A DNA stretch of 64,000 bases. Origin: Globisporangium splendens (lineage: Eukaryota; Oomycota; Peronosporomycetes; Pythiales; Pythiaceae). The notes under the pieces are model-generated. The model was not told the DNA's origin and made no database searches. It saw only the letters and a program-made list of their open reading frames with translations. A program made the position numbers and the translations under genes. The DNA lies in NCBI GenBank assembly GCA_006386115.1, contig VFIW01000008.1, forward strand, positions 310,001 to 374,000. Reading direction: 5' to 3'. This document shows, piece by piece, positions 42,124 to 50,894 of this stretch; the stretch's first letter is position 1; the number at the start of each line of letters is the position of its first letter.

Positions 42124-43230
42124 ATGGCCACCGCTGGATACCAACTCTTCACGCCACTCGAGCTCGCCAAGGGACTCACGCTCAAGAACCGCGTCGTGCT
42201 CGCGCCGATGACACGCTGCCGAGCCGGCGAGGATCGAGTTGCCAATCAACTCATCGAACGCTACTACGAGCAGCGCGCTGGTGCCGGACTGCTCGTCACC
42301 GAAGCGTCGGCGGTGTCAGCGCAAGGCTACGGATGGCACCACACGCCAGCGCTCTACACGCATGAGCATATGGAGGGGTGGAAGCGTGTGGTGGACCGCG
42401 TGCACGCCAAGAACGGTGCGATCTTCTTTCAGATGTGGCACCTGGGACGTCAAGGTCACCCATCGTTCAACGAGAAGGGGGAAGTCGTAGCTCCATCTGC
42501 TATCCGCTTGGAAGAAGGTACTACTCGAGACGCTAATGTGAACTCCGTCCCCTTCGAACAGCCTCGTGCACTCGAGACCGACGAGATCCCAGCCATCGTC
42601 GAAGATTTCCGTAAGAGTGCGGTGCTTGCGAAGCAAGCAGGTTTCGACGGTGTTGAGATCCACGGCGGCAACGGCTACTTGGTCGACCAGTTCCTGCAAT
42701 CCTGCACCAACAAGCGTACCGACAAATACGGCGGCTCATTCGAGAACCGTTCGCGGTTCCTCCTCGAGATTGTCACCGCTTTGAAGACGGTGTTTGCCTC
42801 AGACCGCATCTCTGTGCGTGTTTCGCCAAACGGTGCGTACAGTGGTATGGGCAGTGAAGACAACTACGAGATGTTCAAGTACGTCTTTGAGAGGCTCAGT
42901 GAGCACGATCTGGCGTACCTGGCGATTCTCGATGGTCCAGGCTTTGGCTCCCACGACAAGGGTAAACTGCTCACTGCGTTCGACGCCAAGGCCGCGTTCA
43001 AGGGAACGGTCATGGCCAACTGCAGCTACACGCGTGACATCGCGGAAGGCGCTGTGCGCAGCGGCACTGCTGATCTGGTGTCGTTCGGTCGTCCTTTCAT
43101 CTCGACGCCAGACCTCGCTGAGCGCTTCGAGAACGACTGGCCGTTGAACGATCCCGCTCCGTTAGACGTCTTCTGGGCCTCGCACCTTGGCGAATCGGGT
43201 TATACTGATTTCCCATCTCACAGCGCTTAA
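42124..43230 (+). CDS. Old Yellow Enzyme family oxidoreductase, copy 1
   Basis: 368 residues, intron-free, ATG in a CACCATGGCC context. FMN-dependent NAD(P)H:flavin oxidoreductase (OYE / 12-oxophytodienoate-reductase-like) that reduces activated C=C bonds. Visible features: APMTRCRA with the flavin-contacting Thr30, HLGRQ near 106-110, the substrate-binding pair His180 and Asn183 plus Tyr185 in HGGNGYLVDQF, the family signature DKYGGSFENRSRF, SPNGAYSGMG, and the phosphate-binding GRPF. No signal peptide or peroxisomal C-terminus. It is one of a tail-to-tail pair; copy 2 differs at a few residues and in the last about 24. The natural substrate is unknown; lipid or oxylipin enals are typical for the family. 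Confidence 0.92.
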   Translation: MATAGYQLFTPLELAKGLTLKNRVVLAPMTRCRAGEDRVANQLIERYYEQRAGAGLLVTEASAVSAQGYGWHHTPALYTHEHMEGWKRVVDRVHAKNGAIFFQMWHLGRQGHPSFNEKGEVVAPSAIRLEEGTTRDANVNSVPFEQPRALETDEIPAIVEDFRKSAVLAKQAGFDGVEIHGGNGYLVDQFLQSCTNKRTDKYGGSFENRSRFLLEIVTALKTVFASDRISVRVSPNGAYSGMGSEDNYEMFKYVFERLSEHDLAYLAILDGPGFGSHDKGKLLTAFDAKAAFKGTVMANCSYTRDIAEGAVRSGTADLVSFGRPFISTPDLAERFENDWPLNDPAPLDVFWASHLGESGYTDFPSHSA

Positions 43231-43697
43231 GGTGCAAGGATCACCACCTCTCCGCATTTGCTCTTTCTTGGAACACAACTTTGACTCAGAGGGGCGAAAT
43301 ACTTTAGCACAAATACAAAACATCGCTTAGTCCCATGTTCGTGTTATTGTTGCGATCACCATTTCTTTGACATACTCCACAAATCTCTGATCCCAACCAG
43401 CATTTGCTGTCCTAGTGGCTGTAGTATGTGCTCGACATCAGCTCCGATCTGACGAAGACAACTCAAAGATCCTGTCGCCTTGGAGTTGGAATATTGGCAA
43501 TAAGAATAGAAGAGAGATACCTCGTGAGGCATGAGTCCTCGCACAACAACAACAATATCCGATTTGTGCAAACACCTTTTTTATTGATGAATTGAGTTTT
43601 TGGTGGCGTATTTTCATAGCCCTTGCGTTTTCATTGCGAGTCATGAGGAAAAAATCGAATGGCTTCACACGAAAGCATTCGAGGATGTGAGCGCTCA
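43231..43697. other. Spacer between the two OYE genes
   Basis: About 470 bases, no gene seen. The sequence is not symmetrical, so it holds two independent 3' regions. Confidence 0.7.
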
Positions 43698-44804
43698 TTA
43701 AGGGTTGTAAGATGGGAAGTCAGTATAACCCGACTCGCCAAGGTGCGAGGTGTAGAAAACTTCGTGAGACGCAGGCTCATTCAACGGCCAGTCGTTCTCG
43801 AAGCGCTCAGCGAGGTCTGGCGTCGAGATGAAAGGACGACCGAACGACACCAGATCAGCAGTGCCGCTGCGCACAGCGCCTTCCGCGATGTCACGCGTGT
43901 AGCTGCAGTTGGCCATGACTGTTCCCTTGAACGCGGCCTTGGCGTCGAACGCAGTGAGCAGTTTACCCTTGTCGTGGAAGCCAAAGCCTGGACCATCGAG
44001 AATCGCCAGGTACGCCAGATCGTGCTCACTGAGCCTCTCAAAGACGTACTTGAACATCTCGTAGTTGTCTTCACTGCCCATACCACCGTACGCACCGTTT
44101 GGCGAAACACGCACAGCGATGCGGTCTGAGGCAAACACCGTCTTCAAAGCGGTGACAATCTCGAGGAGGAACCGCGAACGGTTCTCGAATGAGCCGCCGT
44201 ATTTGTCGGTACGCTTGTTGGTGCAGGATTGCAGGAACTGGTCGACCAAGTAGCCGTTGCCGCCGTGGATCTCAACACCGTCGAAACCTGCTTGCTTCGC
44301 AAGCACCGCACTCTTACGGAAATCTTCGACGATGGCTGGGATCTCGTCGGTCTCGAGTGCACGAGGCTGTTCGAAGGGGACGGAGTTCACATTAGCGTCT
44401 CGAGTAGTACCTTCTTCCAAGCGGATAGCAGATGGAGCTACGACTTCCCCCTTCTCGTTGAACGATGGGTGACCTTGACGTCCCAGGTGCCACATCTGAA
44501 AGAAGATCGCACCGTTCTTGGCGTGCACGCGGTCCACCACACGCTTCCACCCCTCCATATGCTCATGCGTGTAGAGCGCTGGCGTGTGGTGCCATCCGTA
44601 GCCTTGCGCTGACACCGCCGACGCTTCGGTGACGAGCAGTCCGGCACCAGCGCGCTGCTCGTAGTAGCGTTCGATGAGTTGATTGGCAACTCGACCCTCG
44701 CCGGCTCGGCAGCGTGTCATCGGCGCGAGCACGACGCGGTTCTTGAGCGTGAGTCCCTTGGCGAGCTCGAGTGGCGTGAAGAGTTGGTATCCAGCGGTGG
44801 CCAT
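43698..44804 (-). CDS. Old Yellow Enzyme family oxidoreductase, copy 2
   Basis: 368 residues, ATG at 44804, same catalytic set as copy 1 (Thr30, His180, Asn183, Tyr185). Differences seen: Gly for Asp in the CRAGE-R loop, Ala for Ser in DRI-VRV, Gly for Ser in GAY-GMG, Phe for Ser in GFG-HD, and a distinct end (EPASHEVFYTSHLG ... SYNP against DPAPLDVFWASHLG ... SHSA). Both copies keep open frames, so both are probably expressed. Its initiator is the mirror of copy 1 (about 44879-44895). Confidence 0.92.
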   Translation of the reverse strand: MATAGYQLFTPLELAKGLTLKNRVVLAPMTRCRAGEGRVANQLIERYYEQRAGAGLLVTEASAVSAQGYGWHHTPALYTHEHMEGWKRVVDRVHAKNGAIFFQMWHLGRQGHPSFNEKGEVVAPSAIRLEEGTTRDANVNSVPFEQPRALETDEIPAIVEDFRKSAVLAKQAGFDGVEIHGGNGYLVDQFLQSCTNKRTDKYGGSFENRSRFLLEIVTALKTVFASDRIAVRVSPNGAYGGMGSEDNYEMFKYVFERLSEHDLAYLAILDGPGFGFHDKGKLLTAFDAKAAFKGTVMANCSYTRDIAEGAVRSGTADLVSFGRPFISTPDLAERFENDWPLNEPASHEVFYTSHLGESGYTDFPSYNP

Positions 44805-44878
44805 GGTGGTGATTGGAGGACGGAGAGGTGATTTGAAGAGGAGGGTTGCGACTGAAGCAAGCGGTGTGCACTCGACGG

Positions 44879-44895
44879 CAAATTCAGGAATGACT
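44879..44895 (-). promoter_or_regulatory. Oomycete-type initiator of OYE gene 2
   Basis: Mirror copy of the Inr at 42033-42049, identical sequence. Confidence 0.55.
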
Positions 44896-45051
44896 TCCAC
44901 ACTCACGGACGCGAGAGCGGAATGGCATTGTTGGGTTCTGCTGTGGATCATCGGGGAGGCTTTTGATTACAGCGCGTCATACTCGCGGTGTCAACGGCTT
45001 GGTGTGCAAAAAAGAGCCTTCAAGGCATCATCATCGCCAGTCGCAATGGAT

Positions 45052-45066
45052 TGCGGATAATCCGCA
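45052..45066. promoter_or_regulatory. Palindrome upstream of OYE gene 2
   Basis: Mirror copy of the 15-bp palindrome at 41862-41876 (CGG-N5-CCG core). Confidence 0.45.
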
Positions 45067-45106
45067 GATCCCATTGGCCAAAGCGGTTGCACTGATTGCA
45101 TCAACC

Positions 45107-45605
45107 GTCAGCAGGCGGATCTGCATTTAAAAAAGCATACGTCCGCAAATTCTCACAGTCAACAAGAAAAGCTTCAAGATCGCAACCGTAAGTGCACGCC
45201 AATCACTGATGGTTTCGCAAGACGCTGAGCTGTGAATGAGGCGGAGTATCGGGAGTCTACGAGACGTGTCACGAGCTCCTGCAAGTCCCAGCACACACAG
45301 CATCTCGTCGTGGGTGATGGAGATCTCGAATGATGAGCTTGAGAAAATGCCCAGTCTCGAAAGCAACGAAATCAGCATTTATTTCATAAGTGAGCACAGA
45401 TACGAACGTGTTTCGTAAAGAGTCATGCACGACTCACGGTCCATGAGGTCTCTCTTCGGCTCTGAGTGTCGTCATTTTCCCAGATCCAAACCAGGCTGAT
45501 ATGCTCGGAAGTTTAGCGTGAAGTGATCTCTACAGTAGCAGCGGCAGCACATCCAATCAGTCTGCACTTTGTAGCGTCAGCGAGACAGCACGCCTTTGTT
45601 TTTCA
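45107..45605. other. Intergenic region, OYE gene 2 to bZIP-like gene
   Basis: An open minus frame of about 80 codons (45127-45378) is present but shows no recognisable domain or promoter. Nothing else seen. Confidence 0.5.
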
Positions 45606-46598
45606 TCATAAAAAACCATTTTCAATGACGTTCTGCGCTTCGCGGACCTCCTTCTGGACGAGCAGGCTTCCGCCTTTCGTCATCGTCGTCGCTTCGATCA
45701 TCTTGACGGTCACGAACGGATCGTGGAGCAGATTCAGCAACGCCGAGGTCAAGTCCACACGCGACTCGAGCTGGAAGATGCGGCCCTCGCTGTTGATGTG
45801 CACGACCATCGTGTATGAGAAGCTGTACTCCTTGCCGATGAGCCACTGCACGAGCGGCTCGTCCGGGAGGATGTGCGGAAACACACACTCGATGGTCGTC
45901 CGCGAGATGCGGAGCGTCGTGGTCCCAAAGCTTTTGATCACAAACAAGTCGTCACTGTACCGTCCGCGCGGTGCCGACAGCGCCGCGGTCTCTGTCGGCA
46001 AGACCTCGAGGCCCTTTGTCTCGACCGTGAGGCTCGCGTGGTACAAAGACAAAGATTCCCATTGCTGTAGGAACACGGTGAGCCCCGTGAAATCGGGACA
46101 GAGAAGGTCCTCGACAAACACGGAGCGCATGAACCGCGTGGCTTGATCTCCATGAGCGACGTTGTTCGCGGGCGTGTACCCTCGACACGTAAACTGATGG
46201 TACATCTGCATCATCCGGAGCGCCGCCGCGCGCGCGTTCTGGCGCGACACGAGCGAGGCCGAGTCGAGCAGCGAGAGCCGACGGTTGATCTCGTCGATCT
46301 GCCGCAGCAGGCGCTGAGAGTCGCTCTCTAGACTCGCGCTGGCACCACCTTGCTGGCGCTGTGCTAATGTCCACTGCTGTTGAGCTAACAGCGTGCGTTG
46401 CTCGCGCCGAAGCTGCTCGCGCTTGCTGTCTTGACGCAGCGTCTTGCAGTTCTTGGAGCGATTCCTGCGGCGGTGGCGCCGCGTTTCTCCGACACCGGCG
46501 TCGCCAGCACGCTCTTCGGGACACGTACGACGCATTTCGCGCGACGGACTCACGCCGAACGCGCTGCGGCGCGACGCAGGCTGCGGCAGCGCCCACAT
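45606..46598 (-). CDS. Oomycete bZIP-like protein
   Basis: 330 residues from the ATG at 46598 (MWALPQPASRRS), the first ATG after an initiator at about 46650. Residues about 35-70 are a strongly basic stretch (RRHRRRNRSKNCKTLRQDSKREQLRREQR shortened here to its pattern: Arg-rich, Asn and Cys at the contact positions) running into a Gln-rich helix and LLRQIDEINRRLSLLDS, which could form a short zipper. The C-terminal half (VFLQQWESLSLYHASL, TTIECVFPHILPDEPLVQWL, LLNLLHDPFVTVKM) resembles the conserved tail of Phytophthora bZIP-like proteins. The basic region does not follow the N-x7-R spacing exactly, so DNA binding is likely but not certain. Confidence 0.6.
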   Translation of the reverse strand: MWALPQPASRRSAFGVSPSREMRRTCPEERAGDAGVGETRRHRRRNRSKNCKTLRQDSKREQLRREQRTLLAQQQWTLAQRQQGGASASLESDSQRLLRQIDEINRRLSLLDSASLVSRQNARAAALRMMQMYHQFTCRGYTPANNVAHGDQATRFMRSVFVEDLLCPDFTGLTVFLQQWESLSLYHASLTVETKGLEVLPTETAALSAPRGRYSDDLFVIKSFGTTTLRISRTTIECVFPHILPDEPLVQWLIGKEYSFSYTMVVHINSEGRIFQLESRVDLTSALLNLLHDPFVTVKMIEATTMTKGGSLLVQKEVREAQNVIENGFL

Positions 46599-46642
46599 CT
46601 TCGCTCGTTCTCGTAGTTCTCGGAAATGTATTCGATTCGATG

Positions 46643-46659
46643 CACAGTGCAATGAGAAG
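46643..46659 (-). promoter_or_regulatory. Initiator of the bZIP-like gene
   Basis: On the minus strand CTTCTCATTGCACTGTG, an Inr-like motif about 50 bases before the ATG; a CCAAT box lies about 40 bases further upstream. Confidence 0.5.
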
Positions 46660-47161
46660 GAGCGCTCTATTTAGAGTGTAACTGTGTTTTACAACCAATC
46701 GCAAAGCATATATGCGAAGTATCAACCAATGAAAATGAGATAATGGAGCCCACTAAATGTTTTTTGTCGAAAAACGAAGAAAAAAAACATGAGGCTGCTG
46801 TGCATTACTTCGTGGCTGGGTGCAATTGTGCCCTCGTTTCTCTTGACGTCCTCCACGACCTCTCTGCATTTCATCTCATTCGTGCCTCGCATGCCTCGAT
46901 TCGCTGCAGCAGTCCAGTCGCTCTCGAAGTACGATAGGAGGACACACTTCATCCATCCAAATAGCTCTTCAAGATCTGTCCAAGTATGCACGACCACGAA
47001 ATCGAGATCAGATACTATTCATTTGGCATGGAAAAGCTGAAAATGCTACGAACACGACAAAATTCGATCATCGAACTGCACGTCATCGCACTTTATAGCG
47101 CAATTGTTGAGCTGACGTGCTTCGGATGGTTCATATTTAGTCTATTTGGTGTGCTGGTTTC
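46660..47161. other. Intergenic region
   Basis: Promoter side of the bZIP-like gene and 3' side of the next gene. A/T-rich runs (about 46770-46790); no gene supported. Confidence 0.6.
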
Positions 47162-47929
47162 TCACACCCACTCGTTCTTGATGCGGTACAACTCGCCGTC
47201 TCTGACGAACAGCGACTCGCGGATGAGTTCAGGATCTTCATCATCGCGCTCCAACTCGAGAATATCGTCGAGTTTGTTGTTGCGGTCGGTCTCGTGGTTC
47301 ACGCTCATGTAGCTGTCTACGGACGAACAGCGTCGACGGAACGGATCCGTTTCCGAACTGGAGCTCGGTGCACGCGACTTCACCATGCAGATGCCAGAGC
47401 CGTGACGCTTCAACTCTTCAGGATCAGAGAGAGACCTGGAGCTGCAGCATGACATGCGAGTGTTGGTCTCACTGCCACGGAACGGAGTTTCACTGGAATT
47501 GGGATGCAGGGCTTGCTGTTCGCTCCATACTGCCGTCCTCACGAACTCAGGCTGATTCGAAGGAGTGGTACCTGGCTCGGTTGCTCGTTTGCATGAGTTT
47601 GGCACCCAAGCTGAGGCACAACTCAAGAAAACGCGACCTCTGGACACGAGCGCATCACGTAGCATCGCACTCGTGTGCTGCGCTCGCTTCTTGACATCGA
47701 TAGCCCAGGATACGAAGCCTCGCTGTTGTTGCGGCTTTTCTTCGTCTTTTTTATTAGCTTCAGTGTCGGTCGAACTTGGGTCTTCAACGTGTCCATCGGT
47801 GTTAGATTCGTTGCCAATTTGTTGCGTGGTTGCTGCCTTGCTTCCGATCTCAAAGCTCGATATGTGGCGGAAATATGCCGAGGACTTTGCTGTACAAGGC
47901 GCACTGTTGTCGGTGTGTGACGGAGCCAT
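47162..47929 (-). CDS. Hypothetical Ser-rich protein
   Basis: 255 residues, ATG at 47929, with an initiator-like motif (GCATTTCTGAATTCAC, about 48002-48018) and a CCAAT upstream. No signal peptide, membrane segment or known domain. Residues about 35-70 are polar and acidic, about 70-105 form a possible amphipathic helix (GFVSWAIDVKKRAQHTSAML), the middle is Ser-rich (CCSSRSLSDPEELKRHGSG, RAPSSSSETDPFRRRCSS) with several RxxS-like phosphorylation sites, and the C-terminus is acidic, ending DGELYRIKNEWV. I do not recognise the family. The undisturbed frame with a matching promoter supports a real gene. Confidence 0.65.
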   Translation of the reverse strand: MAPSHTDNSAPCTAKSSAYFRHISSFEIGSKAATTQQIGNESNTDGHVEDPSSTDTEANKKDEEKPQQQRGFVSWAIDVKKRAQHTSAMLRDALVSRGRVFLSCASAWVPNSCKRATEPGTTPSNQPEFVRTAVWSEQQALHPNSSETPFRGSETNTRMSCCSSRSLSDPEELKRHGSGICMVKSRAPSSSSETDPFRRRCSSVDSYMSVNHETDRNNKLDDILELERDDEDPELIRESLFVRDGELYRIKNEWV

Positions 47930-48233
47930 TTTCTCACGGATGCTGGATGCGGCGGTGGGCTATTGGCGAGTCCAGTGGCTTCTCGTTCGAACGGATTCGC
48001 TGTGAATTCAGAAATGCGCGCTCGAGTCGACTAGCAACACACCATGTCGTTCACACACATGAATCCGCAAATAAGCAAAAAGGGCACATATTTGGGGGCA
48101 TCCGACCTTTTCGAATAAGAAAGCGGCATGACGAGATGAACAACTATGTTGCCTTGTCTATTGCTTGCTGGAGCATATATTAGGTGGAAGCTGGATAAAC
48201 CTGCCATATTTTCAACCATTACAGTGCGCTTTT

Positions 48234-49943
48234 TCACTTCAAACTCGCCAGCGTTGCCAGCCGTTCGGCTCGCACTTCCAAGACATCTGGCAGCTTGTAT
48301 GAATCATCTTTTTTTGGCGCGTTGTGTTCTGTCTTGTCAGTTTTGTCTTGAGCCTTTGCGTCTTGCTCCGACGACGATGTCTCGATATCCACAATCATTT
48401 GCTGCTTGCTCTTTCGAAGTCCTTCCTCAAACTCCTCAGGCGAAATTGTCAGCAACGATCCATTGACCTGCTCCAGGAACGCGACGCTAGAGACCAGGTG
48501 CGTAAAGAAATAGCCCGGCTCCGAGACCAGTTTACTTGGGTTCCGGTACTCCAGAATAAAGTCCACGTTTCGCTTCAACTCGTGCGGGTTTGCCTTGAGC
48601 AGCAAATAGATGAGCCCTGGGAGAAACTCATCCGCGGATGGGAACCGACCATCTGTCTTTTGGCTCGCGAGTAGCTTGGTCAACTCTTGGCAGATCCTCA
48701 GGATGCAGTCCATTTTCCGTCGAGGTGACATGTACAACGATAACTGCCGTAGTTGGATAACCAGCTGATGCCACGCTTGCCTTGTCTCCTCGGTCTCGGG
48801 CTCAGGAAGATCTAAGTGGCGGAAGTCGACGAACACCAGAGACTGGAGCCGATTGTACAAGTTGCGGTCTTCGATTTCAGCTTCTAGAGACGGCGTCAAG
48901 GCTTTTGCATACACCTTTTCCATCAAGAATGCTTCCAGCACTTCGTGCAGCAGATCTTCGCTCCAATCGTCGTCTCCACCGAGAAACGCGAGCGGATTGT
49001 TATTGTCCGCGAAATCCAAAAGCTTGCCATTGTGGCGCAGTTGCTGCACCAATTTGTCAATAAATGCTTGGATATGACCACCAGGTCGCTCATGTGCTAG
49101 ACGCTGACGGGACATTTGCTTGAGGTCCCAGGCATCAAATTTCTTCACAAACGACTGGATCTGGTACACCAACTCCGCAGCCTTCGGGTTCTTGAGCACA
49201 CTAATCAGTTCACGGTACGCCAGCAGGAACACGTTCTCTTTGTCGTCGCCTGTTAATCGCTTTCGACGCACGGGGGACGTGACCCCATGGCCCTGAGTGC
49301 GCTGCCATTTCTCAAGCAGCGCTTCGTTTTCATGCAAATCCTGGAAAATAGTGCGATACGGGAGCGCGTTTCCATTGAGTGCAGCCTTCTGTTGTGACGA
49401 ACTCTTTCCGCCTTCCAGCGCGCGTTCGCTGATGATGCTGTTGGGGATGATCTTGTCTTTGAGCTCGTCGAAGGCTTCAAAAAACTCCTGCAGGTCCGTC
49501 GCAATGGTTTCGAGTGCTTGCTGACAATGCAGCGGGATGCTCGTTCCAGCATGCGTCGCGAGCACATTCCCTTTCTTCCAATTGAGCGACGGTGATGAGA
49601 GCACTGCTTCCTCTCCATTCTGCCCAGCACTGTGACGCCGACGCGCAGGCTCGTCCACCCCATCGATCCACGACACGCGGTTCGCGCGCGCAGCCAGCAG
49701 CAGCTCATTGCGGCGCTGCTCCGAGAGCACGTACGACGGGACGGCCGCGGGCGCCACGCCGCCATTGTCGCTGCTGGTAGTTAAGCTATTGCGTGGCGTA
49801 GACGCGGACGCCGTGCTGCTGCTGCTCTTCCAGAACATCATCTTGATCGCCTTCCTTCCTCTTCGTTTCTTGAGGATGGATATTGTGCCATTGTGATGGA
49901 GAACCCAATCTCTACAAAATTGAGCTTCAATTATTTCGGGCAT
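48234..49943 (-). CDS. VPS9-domain protein, probable Rab5-type GEF
   Basis: 569 residues from the ATG at 49943, or 535 from the ATG at 49841 (MMFWKSSSS); the choice is open because a short out-of-frame ATG lies between. The N-terminal 80 residues are Ser-rich. A helical bundle (about 270-340, with FIDKLVQQLRHNGKLLDF) precedes the VPS9 core at about 345-490: RRKMDCILRICQELTKLL, SADEFLPGLIYLLLKANP, the conserved ILEYRNPSKLVSEPGYFFTH and SVAFLEQVNGSLLTI. These are the signature helices of guanine exchange factors that activate Rab5-class GTPases on early endosomes. The tail is acidic and charged. No ubiquitin-binding or RIN-type domains were recognised. Confidence 0.88.
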   Translation of the reverse strand: MPEIIEAQFCRDWVLHHNGTISILKKRRGRKAIKMMFWKSSSSTASASTPRNSLTTSSDNGGVAPAAVPSYVLSEQRRNELLLAARANRVSWIDGVDEPARRRHSAGQNGEEAVLSSPSLNWKKGNVLATHAGTSIPLHCQQALETIATDLQEFFEAFDELKDKIIPNSIISERALEGGKSSSQQKAALNGNALPYRTIFQDLHENEALLEKWQRTQGHGVTSPVRRKRLTGDDKENVFLLAYRELISVLKNPKAAELVYQIQSFVKKFDAWDLKQMSRQRLAHERPGGHIQAFIDKLVQQLRHNGKLLDFADNNNPLAFLGGDDDWSEDLLHEVLEAFLMEKVYAKALTPSLEAEIEDRNLYNRLQSLVFVDFRHLDLPEPETEETRQAWHQLVIQLRQLSLYMSPRRKMDCILRICQELTKLLASQKTDGRFPSADEFLPGLIYLLLKANPHELKRNVDFILEYRNPSKLVSEPGYFFTHLVSSVAFLEQVNGSLLTISPEEFEEGLRKSKQQMIVDIETSSSEQDAKAQDKTDKTEHNAPKKDDSYKLPDVLEVRAERLATLASLK

Positions 49944-49974
49944 TACTTTATATCTTTAATTTAATATTGCCTTG

Positions 49975-49988
49975 AAACCCGTGGGTTT
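49975..49988. promoter_or_regulatory. Palindrome in the VPS9/EMC5 divergent promoter
   Basis: AAACCCGTGGGTTT, followed by two more ACCCGT copies (near 50009 and 50020). The 126-base gap serves both genes. Regulatory role only inferred. Confidence 0.35.
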
Positions 49989-50069
49989 GTTTTATAAGAC
50001 CCGTTTTTGTGGAAAGGGGACCCGTGGCTGCATTTCCCCCTTGTTGCCTGAAAGTCAAATAGGAAAAGC

Positions 50070-50669
50070 ATGGCGCAGTTCTTCGGGAAGCTGCTCATCG
50101 CGCTCGGCTCGCTGCTGCTGCTGCACGCGGGCTACTACTCGGTCAAGTGTGCGTATACACGCCTGCGCGCTTTCACGCACTGCATGCACATGTATATAGT
50201 ACTCACATATTTGTTGCTGTTGTTTGTAGATGCCGAGTACGTCAAGTTGACCGAAGTGACCGATGCCAAGATGCCGCCGTTCGAGGTGCGGACCTACTGA
50301 TCGTTTACAGTTGGCATTTGCCATGCATTGTATGCGGCATCTGCATGTTCGTGTCGTTGGTGCACGTATAGAATGACGCGTTTGTGGTCTCTGCAGGTGG
50401 TCGTGGAGCTCCTGCTGTCGTTTGTGCTGAGTCTCATTGGCGTGCTCATCACGTCGGGCGAAGTGCTGCCGATCCGATCCAGCGGTGCGCTACATGCCAG
50501 GTACGCATTACATTACGTAAAACAAACTATACAGCCCCGCACATGATGATACTGACGTGTGTTGTTTGCGGTCGAATCTACTAGATCGTTGCCAGATGTG
50601 ATCTCGAGTCCCGAGTTCCACGTGTTCAACCACCGTGCCAAGGCGCTGCACAAGCGCATCGCATCATAA
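50070..50669 (+). CDS. EMC5: ER membrane protein complex subunit 5 (four exons)
   Basis: Exons 50070-50148, 50230-50285, 50397-50500 and 50585-50669; all three introns are GT-AG and the joined frame gives 107 residues with a TAA stop. Family: EMC5/MMGT, a subunit of the ER insertase complex for membrane proteins. Two membrane helices: LLIALGSLLLLHAGYYS (8-24) and VVVELLLSFVLSLIGVLIT (about 45-63). The C-terminal PEFHVFNHRAKAL matches the family's conserved FYVFNHRGR region, which helped place the last exon. Length agrees with the family (about 100-130). An Inr-like GCATTTCCCCC lies about 40 bases before the ATG. The intron density is high for so short an oomycete gene. Confidence 0.9.
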
Positions 50670-50894
50670 ACGGTCGAGCTGAGTGGATCGTCGACGCTCG
50701 TAAGCAGTTTATATACACGTGTACGTCACAGCTAATGTGGTAATCGACCAATATACAGGAAACGCATTCGTTTATCATTTTGTGACTAAAGACACCATGA
50801 AAAGGCACAGGAATGAGCAGCAACACAACTATCAGATCCAGTCTTTCGTCTATTTTAAAGTCCATAATAAATCTATCAGCCCCATCAAAGAAGC

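Larger units (their letters stand above)
41822..45106. repeat. Large inverted repeat carrying two OYE genes
   Basis: The left arm (41822 to about 43145) and right arm (about 43780 to 45106) are reverse complements with only about five mismatches noticed. The arms include upstream regulatory DNA and the coding sequence up to codon about 340. The last about 24 codons and the 3' regions differ clearly. The outer ends stop sharply at GGTTGATGC. Confidence 0.9.

Noticed and set aside
45127..45378. Open minus frame of about 80 codons upstream of OYE gene 2
   Set aside because: No domain, no promoter and no similarity to neighbours; length expected by chance.
45952..46725. Long second minus-strand frame across the bZIP-like gene
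   Set aside because: Arg- and Ala-rich composition typical of a GC-rich shadow frame; no domain, and the overlapping frame has the conserved bZIP-like tail and a matching initiator.
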